Positions 29,069 to 37,751 of a stretch of DNA of 64,000 bases are shown piece after piece; the stretch's first letter is position 1, and each line of letters starts with the position of its first letter. Position numbers and translations under genes: made by a program. A model generated the notes under the pieces. That model saw only the letters and a list, made by a program, of their open reading frames with translations. It was not told the DNA's origin and ran no database searches. The DNA comes from Stanieria cyanosphaera PCC 7437 (GTDB lineage Bacteria > Cyanobacteriota > Cyanobacteriia > Cyanobacteriales > Xenococcaceae). The stretch lies in the NCBI RefSeq assembly GCF_000317575.1, contig NC_019748.1, forward strand, positions 2,425,199 to 2,489,198, read 5' to 3'.

Positions 29069-30019
29069 ATGGTTGTGAAAGAACCGATCACAATAGATTT
29101 TTCTCAAGATCGAACCCAAACGATCGCAGCACTTAAACAAGTTTTACCTCAATCATCTCTGCTTTCGAGTTACGATACTGATTGGGATGGAATTTACTGT
29201 TTTTATGACAACTATGCAAATCCTGGAAAAAGTCGAGAAGCTGTTAGTCCTCAATATAATCTTCTGATTTTTACTGAAAATCCCAAACCTATCGATGCAA
29301 TTCGCAAATTAGATGGAACTCTCAAAAAAGAAGCAGTCAAACCTGGAGACGTAGTTATAATTCCCTCTGGGGTTAGCCATCAAGCTGAGTGGTTTGATCC
29401 TGGTGGTTTTATTATATTGGGTTTTGAATCAAAAGTCTTAAATTACACGTTGTTTGAAACAATTGATCCAGACCAAGTAGAAATTGTACCTAATTTTGCT
29501 CAACCAGATCCTTTAATTTATCAATTAGGATTAAAACTTAAAACTGAATTAGAATCTGGTGGTTTGGGTAGTCGTCTTTATGCAGATGCGATCGCAAGTT
29601 TATTGTCAGTACATCTATTAAAACATTACTCAAATCAAATACCTCAAATCAAACATTATAGCGATGGTTTACCTCAATATAAACTTAAACAAGTCTGCGA
29701 ATATATTGATGCTAATTTAAATCGCTCTTTAGGATTAAATGAACTGGCACAATTAGTACAAATGAGTCCTAGTTATTTTTCCCGTTTATTTAAACAATCT
29801 ACAGGTTATGCACCTCATCAATATTTAATTCGTTGTCGAGTCAAACGCGCTAAAGAATTATTAAGTCAAAAAAAATTTACTATTGCTGAAATATCTTATC
29901 AAGTTGGTTTTGCTAATCAAGGACATCTTAATTATCACTTCAAAAGAATTACAGGAATAACTCCTAAAGCAATGCAGACACAAATGTCTAAAAAATTAGT
30001 TATCCCTCATTCTATCTAA
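29069..30019 (+). CDS. AraC-family transcriptional regulator with cupin-like sensor domain
   Basis: A 316 aa regulator. The N-terminal 170 residues are a cupin-like ligand-binding domain (GDVVIIPSGVSHQAEWFDPGG). The C-terminal AraC domain has two helix-turn-helix motifs, LGLNELAQLVQMSPSYFSRLF and TIAEISYQVGFANQGHLNYH, and the family signature FKRITGITP. It is divergent from the methyltransferase gene with 159 bases between them, so it likely controls that gene and itself. The inducer is unknown. Confidence 0.92.
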   Translation: MVVKEPITIDFSQDRTQTIAALKQVLPQSSLLSSYDTDWDGIYCFYDNYANPGKSREAVSPQYNLLIFTENPKPIDAIRKLDGTLKKEAVKPGDVVIIPSGVSHQAEWFDPGGFIILGFESKVLNYTLFETIDPDQVEIVPNFAQPDPLIYQLGLKLKTELESGGLGSRLYADAIASLLSVHLLKHYSNQIPQIKHYSDGLPQYKLKQVCEYIDANLNRSLGLNELAQLVQMSPSYFSRLFKQSTGYAPHQYLIRCRVKRAKELLSQKKFTIAEISYQVGFANQGHLNYHFKRITGITPKAMQTQMSKKLVIPHSI

Positions 30020-30088
30020 AAACATTTTTCAGTTAACTATCAATAATCAACCATTAACAATGGTCATAAAATTAGTTATCAAATACAC

Positions 30089-31882
30089 CTAAAACTTAAG
30101 TTTCAATTTTTCCCATATTTTTGCCCAAAGATTTTCTATCCACAGCATAATCAAATCCAACCACTCTAAAAGTCGTTCAAGAGGATGTTTAACATAACCA
30201 ACAGTAGTAGCATCAGTTTCTAACCATTCTGGTGCGGTTTCTATTTGTTGATTTTGAGAATTATAAACATTAGGAATCATCTCTCCTACTTTATTAGTAA
30301 TATCACCTGAAGCAATAGATTGATTTTTGCTAGTAATAATTTGCTTTGATTTATTTGGATTCACTCTCAAAGCTTGAGATGATTTTTGTCGTTTAAAATT
30401 AAGTGAAACTTGAGTCTTAGATGGTTGTTTGAATTTTTTTGATTTTGATGTAGCAGAAACTGCTGGTAATTTTTTTAAATTTGGATTACTAGTTGATGTT
30501 AGTGATTGAGTATCTTGAGAGGTATTATGTTTTTCTATTTCTTTACTTGTCCAATTATCCTGAGCATCAGTTATTGATTCTATACTACTAAACAGATCTT
30601 CCCACAATAACCAAGGATCTTCCACAGAAACAGACTCGTTTAATAAGTTATTAGATTGCTGAGATGAAGCAATGTTTTTATTCTTTAAAACCTCAGAACG
30701 AGAAGATTGATTAAAAGAATGCTTTGCTTGGTTATCTTTGAAAAAATAATCAATTGCTGCTCGAATTAAAACATCAATTTGAAAAGGATCTTCTGATTCA
30801 AGTAGTTCTGGATTTTGCTGGTAATTTTGAACAGATTTTTTGATTTCGTTAGTAGAATTACTTTGATTTAAATTTAATTTAGATAGCCAATTCTGTTGTA
30901 AATCATGAAAAACATGAGATGGCTTTGTTAAGGGTTTATTTTCTAAATTGGCAATAGCTGAATCTACAGAATTTAATAATTTGCTCACAAGTAAATCTTC
31001 TTCTGAAGCAAGATTAGCTTGAGGTAAAGAATTAGGAGTAAGTTGAGATTCATCAAAAAGATTAGTGGTAACGGCAATGGGGCTAGTTTGTACCCAATTA
31101 ATTAAATTCCAAAACCAACGAACTGGTGGTGATAAATTGGGATTATGCTGAGAAAAATCAGGTAAAGCTGATAGAAATTTTTGAGTGGTATTCTGAAACA
31201 AAGACCTTTTATTGAATTGTCCTTTACCAAATTTGTGAACAATATAACTTGTAATTTGCTCTTGTTGTTGAAGATTGAGAATATCTAAAATTTGATTATT
31301 ACTATCAACCAAAACTAAATTATGAGAGTCTAGTAAGCTAGCTACTCCTTGAATAGCGGTCTCGCCGTTGGCGAGGCACTTCGCGATCGCTTTAGTCGGA
31401 TTTTTTTGATGACTCAGTTTAGCTTTGAAAATTTCGATAGTAGCTGTAATCTTCTGTAGAACATTGTTTTGTCCATCAAAGCTTAGTTGTGATTCTGAGC
31501 GCAACAAGCTAATTGCTTGGGAATTAGAATTTACTCGCTCAACTGTTTGTTCTGTGATCAATAAAGGCTCAACTGCTTTTAAAATCTGTTCAATTGGCTG
31601 ATCTGTTGATTGAGTAGATAAAGCGGAAGAGTCTAACTCACCAGGCGTAAGATATTTGCTTGGTTGTGCCTTTTGCTCTAATTGTTGTCTTGTCGAGCGT
31701 CCAGCTTGTACCATCAAATAAACTGGATAAAGCAAAATTTGTACGCCAAATTCCGTTGCTATTTTAAGCTGTCTTACTGTTTTACCAATTTCACCACCTA
31801 AACGGATTGATTGACGATTGAGAAAATTAAATAAACGACTTTTATAACGCTCTGTGGAGGAAGAAGACATGGATAAAACCAT
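30089..31882 (-). CDS. Large low-complexity cyanobacterial protein of unknown function
   Basis: A 597 aa protein. The first 70 residues are conserved in style (FNFLNRQSIRLGGEIGKTV, then a hydrophobic GVQILLYPVYLMVQ), and the C-terminus ends in a tryptophan-rich amphipathic segment (ERLLEWLDLIMLWIENLW). Between them is a serine, asparagine and glutamine-rich, probably disordered linker. A membrane-associated role is likely; I cannot assign a function. A GC-rich dispersed repeat has been taken into the frame at 31357-31395, where it encodes AIAKCLANGETAI. Confidence 0.7.
   Translation of the reverse strand: MVLSMSSSSTERYKSRLFNFLNRQSIRLGGEIGKTVRQLKIATEFGVQILLYPVYLMVQAGRSTRQQLEQKAQPSKYLTPGELDSSALSTQSTDQPIEQILKAVEPLLITEQTVERVNSNSQAISLLRSESQLSFDGQNNVLQKITATIEIFKAKLSHQKNPTKAIAKCLANGETAIQGVASLLDSHNLVLVDSNNQILDILNLQQQEQITSYIVHKFGKGQFNKRSLFQNTTQKFLSALPDFSQHNPNLSPPVRWFWNLINWVQTSPIAVTTNLFDESQLTPNSLPQANLASEEDLLVSKLLNSVDSAIANLENKPLTKPSHVFHDLQQNWLSKLNLNQSNSTNEIKKSVQNYQQNPELLESEDPFQIDVLIRAAIDYFFKDNQAKHSFNQSSRSEVLKNKNIASSQQSNNLLNESVSVEDPWLLWEDLFSSIESITDAQDNWTSKEIEKHNTSQDTQSLTSTSNPNLKKLPAVSATSKSKKFKQPSKTQVSLNFKRQKSSQALRVNPNKSKQIITSKNQSIASGDITNKVGEMIPNVYNSQNQQIETAPEWLETDATTVGYVKHPLERLLEWLDLIMLWIENLWAKIWEKLKLKF
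31357..31395. repeat. GC-rich dispersed repeat inside a coding region
   Basis: The local sequence GGTCTCGCCGTTGGCGAGGC, then cacttcgcgatcgc, is a hairpin-forming GC-rich insert with a HIP1 end, in contrast to the AT-rich gene around it. Related GC-rich pieces occur at 13329, 26034 and 47847. It keeps the reading frame, so it is tolerated as a short peptide insertion. Confidence 0.6.
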
Positions 31883-32006
31883 TGAACCAATTCTTTAATA
31901 TTATCCATACATAACCAAGATATTGGGGATAAATAGTTTGTAAATTGTAAATAAATAAAAACCTCAAGGAGCAATTATCAAATCTTTTAACAAAAATTTA
32001 CCCGAA

Positions 32007-33101
32007 ATGAACAAACTAAGCTTAGGAGCGCGCTTATTTTTGTCCCATTTAATCGTAATGATTGTGGGTTTAGCTAGCTTTGTTCTCATTGCTAAGGTTT
32101 CTTCACCCAGAATGTTTATTGTACGTCTCGAACAACTTGAAAAAAGAGGCATTTTTACTGTACATTCGGCCCGCACTTATTTAGTAGAAAACTTTCATAA
32201 TGCTTGGAATCGTGGTGCGTTTTGGTCATTAATTGTTGGGGGTTCTACTGCTGGAGGATTAAGTTATTTAGCCTCCAAAAGGATTATGCGCCCTCTCAAA
32301 CAGATGAAAGATATTACTTACAACTTTGCAGCAGGAAACCTCGATCAAAGAATGCCAGAAAGTGAAATTCCAGAGTTAAATCAACTTGGAGTTAGTTTCA
32401 ATTCTATGGCTAGCAGCATCGAAGATGTAGAAAAACGTCGACGGGAACTGATTAGTGATTTGACTCATGAATTACGTACCCCTCTAACAGTAGTACGGGG
32501 CTATCTAGAAGAATTAGCCGATGGAAGAGTTGAACCATCACCAGAAATTTATTCACGTTTAGTTAGAGAAACTAGAAGATTAGAGCGATTAATCCACGAT
32601 TTACAAGAACTTTCTAAAGCAGAGGCTGGTTATCTATCAATTAACGCCAAAAAAATTAATATACGTCCTTTAATAGTATCTTTGGTAGGTCGATTTGCCG
32701 ATCAACTCTTAGAAGAAGGACCTGTTCTCAAATTGGATTGTCCAGCCGAATTACCACCAGTTTTAGCAGATCTTGACCGAACTGAACAAATTTTAGTTAA
32801 TTTACTTGGTAATGCAATTAGATATACTGAACAAGGATCGATAACGGTCAAAGCTTGGAAAGATAATCGTCAACTTTGGATTGCGATAATTGATACAGGC
32901 GTTGGTATTGCTCAAGAAGATTTGCCCTTTGTTTTTGAACGTTTTTGGCGTGCCGATCGCTCTCGTGCTAGTTATTCTGGTGGCACAGGGATTGGACTGG
33001 CTATTACTCGTCGTTTAGTAGAGTTACAAGGTGGCAAAATTGAGGTAGAAAGTGAAGTGGGGCAAGGAAGTACTTTTCGTTTTTGTCTTCCCATTGCCTA
33101 G
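32007..33101 (+). CDS. Membrane sensor histidine kinase (orphan)
   Basis: A 364 aa kinase. Two transmembrane helices (about residues 8-30 and 66-88) enclose a short extracytoplasmic loop of about 35 residues, so the signal may be membrane-related. HAMP spans about 90-140, the phospho-acceptor histidine is in LTHELRTPL at about residue 153, and N (NAIRYTEQ), G1 (DTGVGIA) and G2 (GTGIGLAI) boxes are intact. It resembles BaeS-type kinases. No response regulator is adjacent; the nearest is the receiver protein at 35399. Confidence 0.93.
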   Translation: MNKLSLGARLFLSHLIVMIVGLASFVLIAKVSSPRMFIVRLEQLEKRGIFTVHSARTYLVENFHNAWNRGAFWSLIVGGSTAGGLSYLASKRIMRPLKQMKDITYNFAAGNLDQRMPESEIPELNQLGVSFNSMASSIEDVEKRRRELISDLTHELRTPLTVVRGYLEELADGRVEPSPEIYSRLVRETRRLERLIHDLQELSKAEAGYLSINAKKINIRPLIVSLVGRFADQLLEEGPVLKLDCPAELPPVLADLDRTEQILVNLLGNAIRYTEQGSITVKAWKDNRQLWIAIIDTGVGIAQEDLPFVFERFWRADRSRASYSGGTGIGLAITRRLVELQGGKIEVESEVGQGSTFRFCLPIA

Positions 33102-33194
33102 TAAGTCTTTTTAGAAAATTCTATCGATCCTGAATAATTAGCCTCAAATCCTTTTAAGATAATTTAGTTTCTTAAGCTTCGTTGGAGGGATTAA

Positions 33195-33962
<768 letters not shown>

Positions 33963-33979
33963 GCAATCAACTATCTTGT

Positions 33980-34002
33980 AGGGTTTGGCAATGCCAAATC
34001 CT
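33980..34002. terminator. Ten-base-pair hairpin between convergent genes
   Basis: AGGGTTTGGC (33980-33989) pairs with GCCAAATCCT (33993-34002) with a single G-T pair and a three-base loop. It lies between the fabG stop and the small minus-strand gene's stop, so it suits a bidirectional terminator, although neither side has a strong T-run. Confidence 0.5.
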
Positions 34003-34015
34003 GATCGATTAAGAT

Positions 34016-34237
34016 TTAACGACGAGCAAAACCTACTGTTCTAATGACCATACCAGCAGAGATCAGGGTAGAAAATTCGTCTACTCTTTGTTGTTGACCT
34101 AATCTAGCAGGATGATGATAAATTTCATTTAAACTAAGAGTAATTACAATCGCGATCGCAGCAGTTAAACTTAAGTTACGTACAAAAGAAGTATCTTTTT
34201 TGAGTATTAATATTTCTTGCCACAGTTGATTTAACAT
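34016..34237 (-). CDS. Small one-helix membrane protein
   Basis: A 73 aa protein with one hydrophobic segment (about residues 22-40, LSLTAAIAIVITLSLNEIY) and a short hydrophilic tail ending VGFARR. AGAAGGA lies about 7-13 bases before the ATG, which supports translation. I do not recognise the family. It converges on fabG and is divergent from the RmlD-like gene. Confidence 0.6.
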   Translation of the reverse strand: MLNQLWQEILILKKDTSFVRNLSLTAAIAIVITLSLNEIYHHPARLGQQQRVDEFSTLISAGMVIRTVGFARR

Positions 34238-34330
34238 TGTTTGTTTCCTTCTCTTCTTACCTCTAAACTTAGATACGATTTAAAAGTTGCTCGGATGCAA
34301 CTATTAGATAAATAAAAGAGAAATGGTTTC

Positions 34331-35218
34331 ATGAACAAACTATTAATTACAGGAGTAAGTGGTTTTTTGGGTTGGAATATTTATCAACTGGCAAAAAGTC
34401 AATGGCAAGTATATGGCACTTGTTATAGCCATTATAATTTATATTCTCAACAGAACATTATCAAAACTGACCTCACTGATTTGGTTGCTCTCAAAAACTT
34501 ATTTAAAACAATCGATCCTAGTGCAGTTATTCATACCGCAGCAGCTTCTAAACCAAATTTTTGTCAAACTAATCCGATTGAATCTTATGAAATTAACGTT
34601 ACTGCTTCAATGAACTTGGCGCATCTATGTGCTGAATATCAAATTCCTTGTATTTTTACTTCTACAGATTTAGTTTTTGATGGTCAAAATCCACCTTACT
34701 CAGAAACCGATCCTGTTTCTCCTATTTCTTACTATGGAGAACAAAAGGTAGTAGCCGAACAACAAATGCTGGAGATTTATCCTGCCACAGCAGTTTGTCG
34801 AATGCCTTTGATGTTTGGGATGCCTTCTCCTACAGCTAATAGTTTTATTCAAGGTTTTATTGACAATCTTCAAACAGGAAAAGAATTAAATTTATTTATC
34901 GACGAATTCCGTACCCCTGTAAGCGGTACTATGGCTGCACAAGGATTATTACTTGCCTTAGAGCAACAAGTTTCAGGTTTATTACATTTGGGAGGAAAAG
35001 AAAGAATCTCCCGTTACCAATTTGGTTTGTTATTAGCAGAAACAATGGGATTTTCTACCGATTTAATTAAACCTTGTCGCCAAAAAGATGTAGTAATGGC
35101 TGCACCACGATCGCCTGATACTTCTCTTCATAGTAGTAAAGCTTTTGCTCTTGGTTATCAACCACTTTCTCTTAAAGAGCAATTATCTTTAATCCCTAAC
35201 TCTGGTGGGAATAAATAA
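34331..35218 (+). CDS. RmlD-like NAD(P)-dependent sugar reductase (SDR family)
   Basis: A 295 aa extended SDR. The Rossmann motif is GVSGFLG at about residues 8-14, and the catalytic pair is the Y and K of SYYGEQK at about 137-143. The overall length and the C-terminal GGKERISRYQFGLLLAE block match dTDP-4-dehydrorhamnose reductases, though no rml neighbours are present, so the nucleotide sugar is uncertain. Its 3' end overlaps the convergent small membrane gene by 23 bases. Confidence 0.85.
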   Translation: MNKLLITGVSGFLGWNIYQLAKSQWQVYGTCYSHYNLYSQQNIIKTDLTDLVALKNLFKTIDPSAVIHTAAASKPNFCQTNPIESYEINVTASMNLAHLCAEYQIPCIFTSTDLVFDGQNPPYSETDPVSPISYYGEQKVVAEQQMLEIYPATAVCRMPLMFGMPSPTANSFIQGFIDNLQTGKELNLFIDEFRTPVSGTMAAQGLLLALEQQVSGLLHLGGKERISRYQFGLLLAETMGFSTDLIKPCRQKDVVMAAPRSPDTSLHSSKAFALGYQPLSLKEQLSLIPNSGGNK

Positions 35219-35387
35219 TACGCCAGCCCATAATTAACGCTAAAATTACCGACGGTAAACAGACAATGATTAAACTTAAGGATACTGTGGGAGTTAACGA
35301 TAACTGAGAACCACCATACTTAATTAAAACTGAGAGTAGGGTAGACGCGATCGCGACTTTAATAATAAAACTCAATGAATTATTCAT
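35196..35387 (-). CDS. Small two-helix membrane protein
   Basis: A 63 aa protein almost wholly made of two hydrophobic helices (about residues 7-24 and 33-56). It starts 11 bases after the stop of the response regulator gene on the same strand, so it is probably co-transcribed with it. Its 3' end overlaps the RmlD-like gene antisense. The family is not recognised; similar small proteins are common in cyanobacteria. Confidence 0.6.
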   Translation of the reverse strand: MNNSLSFIIKVAIASTLLSVLIKYGGSQLSLTPTVSLSLIIVCLPSVILALIMGWRIIYSHQS

Positions 35388-35398
35388 GAAATAATAAT

Positions 35399-35959
35399 TT
35401 ACTTAACTTTTTGGCGGATATAGTTGATCAATTGATTGACTTGTTTTTTCAATTGTTCCATTTCTAAATCCATTTTCTTGATTTGAGTTTTGAGAGACTC
35501 AATTTCGGCAGCCATAGACACAGTATCGGTATTGACGACTCCTGTTGTTTTATGATCCGATGAATCAAAATGTTGAGGCTGTTTTTTCGCCTTCATCATT
35601 GCTTCTCGAATGGCATCAACAAGCTGTTTTTGATCGAAAGGTTTTTCTACAAAAGAAAAATATTCAAAAGGTTCAGGAAGTTTGTCTGTGACTTCTTCTT
35701 TACGCCCAGACATTAAAACTAGAGGAATATTTCTTAAATGTTGTTGTTTTTGAATCTCTTGATAAACTTCCCATCCACTCATTTTTGGTAACAGGAAATC
35801 TAACATAATTAGGTTGGGATTTTCCGAACGAATTAAGTTATATCCCTCCAAGCCATCTTTGGCTTCAATTACTTCAAAGTTACCTACAGGTAACATATCT
35901 TTAACACGCATTCTAATAACTTTACTGTCATCAATTACCAAAATCTTATGAGTCGGCAC
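35399..35959 (-). CDS. Response regulator with receiver domain and coiled-coil tail
   Basis: A 186 aa protein. The receiver domain (residues about 4-125) has D10-D11, the phospho-acceptor D54 (LIMLDFLLP), a serine in LMSG and the lysine of VEKPF. The rest is a short linker and a C-terminal coiled coil (ESLKTQIKKMDLEMEQLKKQ) with no DNA-binding domain, so output is by protein-protein contact, as in PatA/CheY-like cyanobacterial regulators. The start is GTG at 35959, 6 bases after AAGGAG. Divergent from lipA. Confidence 0.92.
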   Translation of the reverse strand: MPTHKILVIDDSKVIRMRVKDMLPVGNFEVIEAKDGLEGYNLIRSENPNLIMLDFLLPKMSGWEVYQEIQKQQHLRNIPLVLMSGRKEEVTDKLPEPFEYFSFVEKPFDQKQLVDAIREAMMKAKKQPQHFDSSDHKTTGVVNTDTVSMAAEIESLKTQIKKMDLEMEQLKKQVNQLINYIRQKVK

Positions 35960-36031
35960 GGTTCACTCCTTGCACAGGAAATTTACTAGACTTAATCTAT
36001 ATAAATATTTTTATATTGTTAGAGTTCCCCT

Positions 36032-36084
36032 ATCCCAACTCAAAATAACAACTGAGAGTCAAATTCTCAGTCCTGATTTGGGAT
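36032..36084 (+). promoter_or_regulatory. Nested hairpin upstream of lipA
   Basis: An outer helix pairs ATCCCAA (36032-36038) with TTGGGAT (36078-36084) and, past one mismatch, TCA (36040-36042) with TGA (36074-36076). Inside it ACTGAGA (36051-36057) pairs with TCTCAGT (36065-36071). The whole structure ends 29 bases before the lipA ATG, so it would be in the leader RNA or overlap the promoter. It may be a regulatory RNA or a repeated element; nothing else supports either. Confidence 0.5.
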
Positions 36085-36113
36085 TGAATATTTTTGTTAG
36101 GTTGAGATAATCG

Positions 36114-37040
36114 ATGGATCGCATTCAAGACTTTCATGGGACTAAACTAGAATCATCTACAGATACAATTAATTTACCGAAATGGCTGAAACGCTCGATT
36201 GGTAAAGCAAGTGATATTTCTACTGTACAACGAATCATCAAACAAAGAAGTATTCATACTATTTGTGAAGAAGGAAGATGTCCAAATCGAGGGGAATGTT
36301 ACGCTAATAAAACAGCGACTTTTTTGTTGATGGGCCCAACGTGTACACGAGCTTGTGCTTTTTGTCAAGTAGATAAGGGTCACTCCCCGATGAGTTTAGA
36401 CCCAGAAGAACCGATTAAAGTAGCTGAAGCTGTTAGTTTGCTTGGTTTACGTTATGTAGTCCTTACTTCAGTTGCTAGAGATGATTTACCTGATGGTGGT
36501 GCAAGTTGGTTTGTCAAGGTAATGAATGCTATTCGGGAAAATAATTCTGAGACTCAAATTGAAGTTTTAACTCCCGATTTTTGGAGTGGCAAACAAGGAA
36601 TCGCTAGTCAACAGGAAAGAATTGCGACAGTGGTAGCTGCTAAACCAGCTTGTTATAATCACAATCTTGAAACAGTAAAACGCTTACAAGCACCAGTGAG
36701 AAGAGGAGCTAAATATGAACGCTCTCTTAATGTGTTACGTTCAGTCAAAGAATGCGATCTCACTATTGCTACTAAATCTGGTTTAATGTTGGGATTGGGA
36801 GAGACAGAAGCAGAAATTATTGAAACCATGCAAGATTTGCGTTCGGTTGGATGCGATCGCTTGACGATTGGTCAGTATATGCGTCCTTCTTTAGAACATT
36901 TACCCGTACAAAAATATTGGACTCCAGCCGAATTTGAGCATTTGGGCGAAATTGCTCGTTCTCTTGGCTTTTCTCATGTTCGTTCTGCCCCTTTGGTAAG
37001 AAGTTCTTATCATGCAGGAGAAGAAGACAATCAACAGTGA
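36114..37040 (+). CDS. lipA: Lipoyl synthase
   Basis: Radical SAM enzyme that inserts two sulfur atoms into octanoyl-protein to make lipoate. Both iron-sulfur motifs are present: the auxiliary cluster cysteines in [12 protein letters not shown] and the radical [11 protein letters not shown]. The C-terminal RSSYHA is the conserved auxiliary-cluster serine motif. At 308 aa it is normal. Its stop codon lies inside the first unit of a heptanucleotide array. Confidence 0.97.
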   Translation: MDRIQDFHGTKLESSTDTINLPKWLKRSIGKASDISTVQRIIKQRSIHTICEEGRCPNRGECYANKTATFLLMGPTCTRACAFCQVDKGHSPMSLDPEEPIKVAEAVSLLGLRYVVLTSVARDDLPDGGASWFVKVMNAIRENNSETQIEVLTPDFWSGKQGIASQQERIATVVAAKPACYNHNLETVKRLQAPVRRGAKYERSLNVLRSVKECDLTIATKSGLMLGLGETEAEIIETMQDLRSVGCDRLTIGQYMRPSLEHLPVQKYWTPAEFEHLGEIARSLGFSHVRSAPLVRSSYHAGEEDNQQ

Positions 37041-37118
37041 CCAGTTATCAGTTACCAGTTACCAGTTACCAGTTACCAGTTATCAGTTATCAGTTACCAG
37101 TTACCAGTTACCAGTGTT
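37035..37118 (+). repeat. CAGTTAC/CAGTTAT heptanucleotide tandem array
   Basis: Eleven consecutive 7-base units from 37035 (CAGTGAC, CAGTTAT, four CAGTTAC, two CAGTTAT, three CAGTTAC), then a degenerate CAGTGTT. It is a classic cyanobacterial short tandemly repeated repetitive sequence. The lipA stop codon TGA (37038-37040) is part of the first unit. The reverse-complement family occurs at 57272-57349. Confidence 0.92.
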
Positions 37119-37190
37119 AATTGTGACTCACTCCTTGTCTCCTCCCCTTTCTTTTTCTCAATCAGCAAACTAGGTGTTGATCGGCTTACT

Positions 37191-37751
37191 ATGGCAAAAT
37201 TTTATTCTCAGTTAACTGAAGAACTACAGGCTTTTATTGCAGCACAAAAAATCTTTTTCACCGCGACTGCACCCACTACAGGAAGAATTAATTTATCACC
37301 TAAAGGTATCGATACTTTTCGTTGTCTTGATGCTACAACAGTAGCTTACCTAGATTTAACGGGAAGTGGTAATGAAACTGCTGCCCATTTACAGGAAAAT
37401 GGACGAATCACGATTATGTTTTGCAGTTTTGATGAACAACCTTTGATTTTGCGTCTTTATGGCATGGGAAAGACAATCAAACCTAGAGATAGGCAATGGC
37501 AAGAATTATCTTTGTTATTTCCGCGTCTACCTGGAGAACGCCAAATTGTCATTTTGAATATTGAATCAATCCAAACTTCCTGTGGTTATGGTGTTCCTCT
37601 GTATGAATTTAAACAAGAAAGACAAACTGTGATTAACTGGGCAAAACATAAAGGAGAAGAAAAAATCAAGCAATATTGGCAGGAAAAAAATCAACAAAGT
37701 ATTGACGGACTACCAACTAATTTGCTTACTGAAATAGAGGTTAATAAATAG
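37191..37751 (+). CDS. Pyridoxamine 5'-phosphate oxidase-like flavoprotein
   Basis: A 186 aa protein of the PPOX class (split-barrel FMN/F420 or haem-binding fold): FFTATAPTTGRINLSPKG, YLDLTGSGNETAAHL and RITIMFCSFDEQPLILRLYG are the family blocks. The substrate is not deducible. Its stop codon shares a base with the GTG of the debranching enzyme gene, so the two are translationally coupled. Confidence 0.88.
   Translation: MAKFYSQLTEELQAFIAAQKIFFTATAPTTGRINLSPKGIDTFRCLDATTVAYLDLTGSGNETAAHLQENGRITIMFCSFDEQPLILRLYGMGKTIKPRDRQWQELSLLFPRLPGERQIVILNIESIQTSCGYGVPLYEFKQERQTVINWAKHKGEEKIKQYWQEKNQQSIDGLPTNLLTEIEVNK

Noticed and set aside
31964-32176. A 70 aa minus-strand frame overlapping the histidine kinase start
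   Set aside because: It is antisense to the conserved transmembrane and loop region and has no recognisable feature.
37035-37118. The 7-base tandem array considered as a CRISPR array
   Set aside because: Units are contiguous with no spacers and no cas genes are nearby; it is a heptanucleotide repeat.
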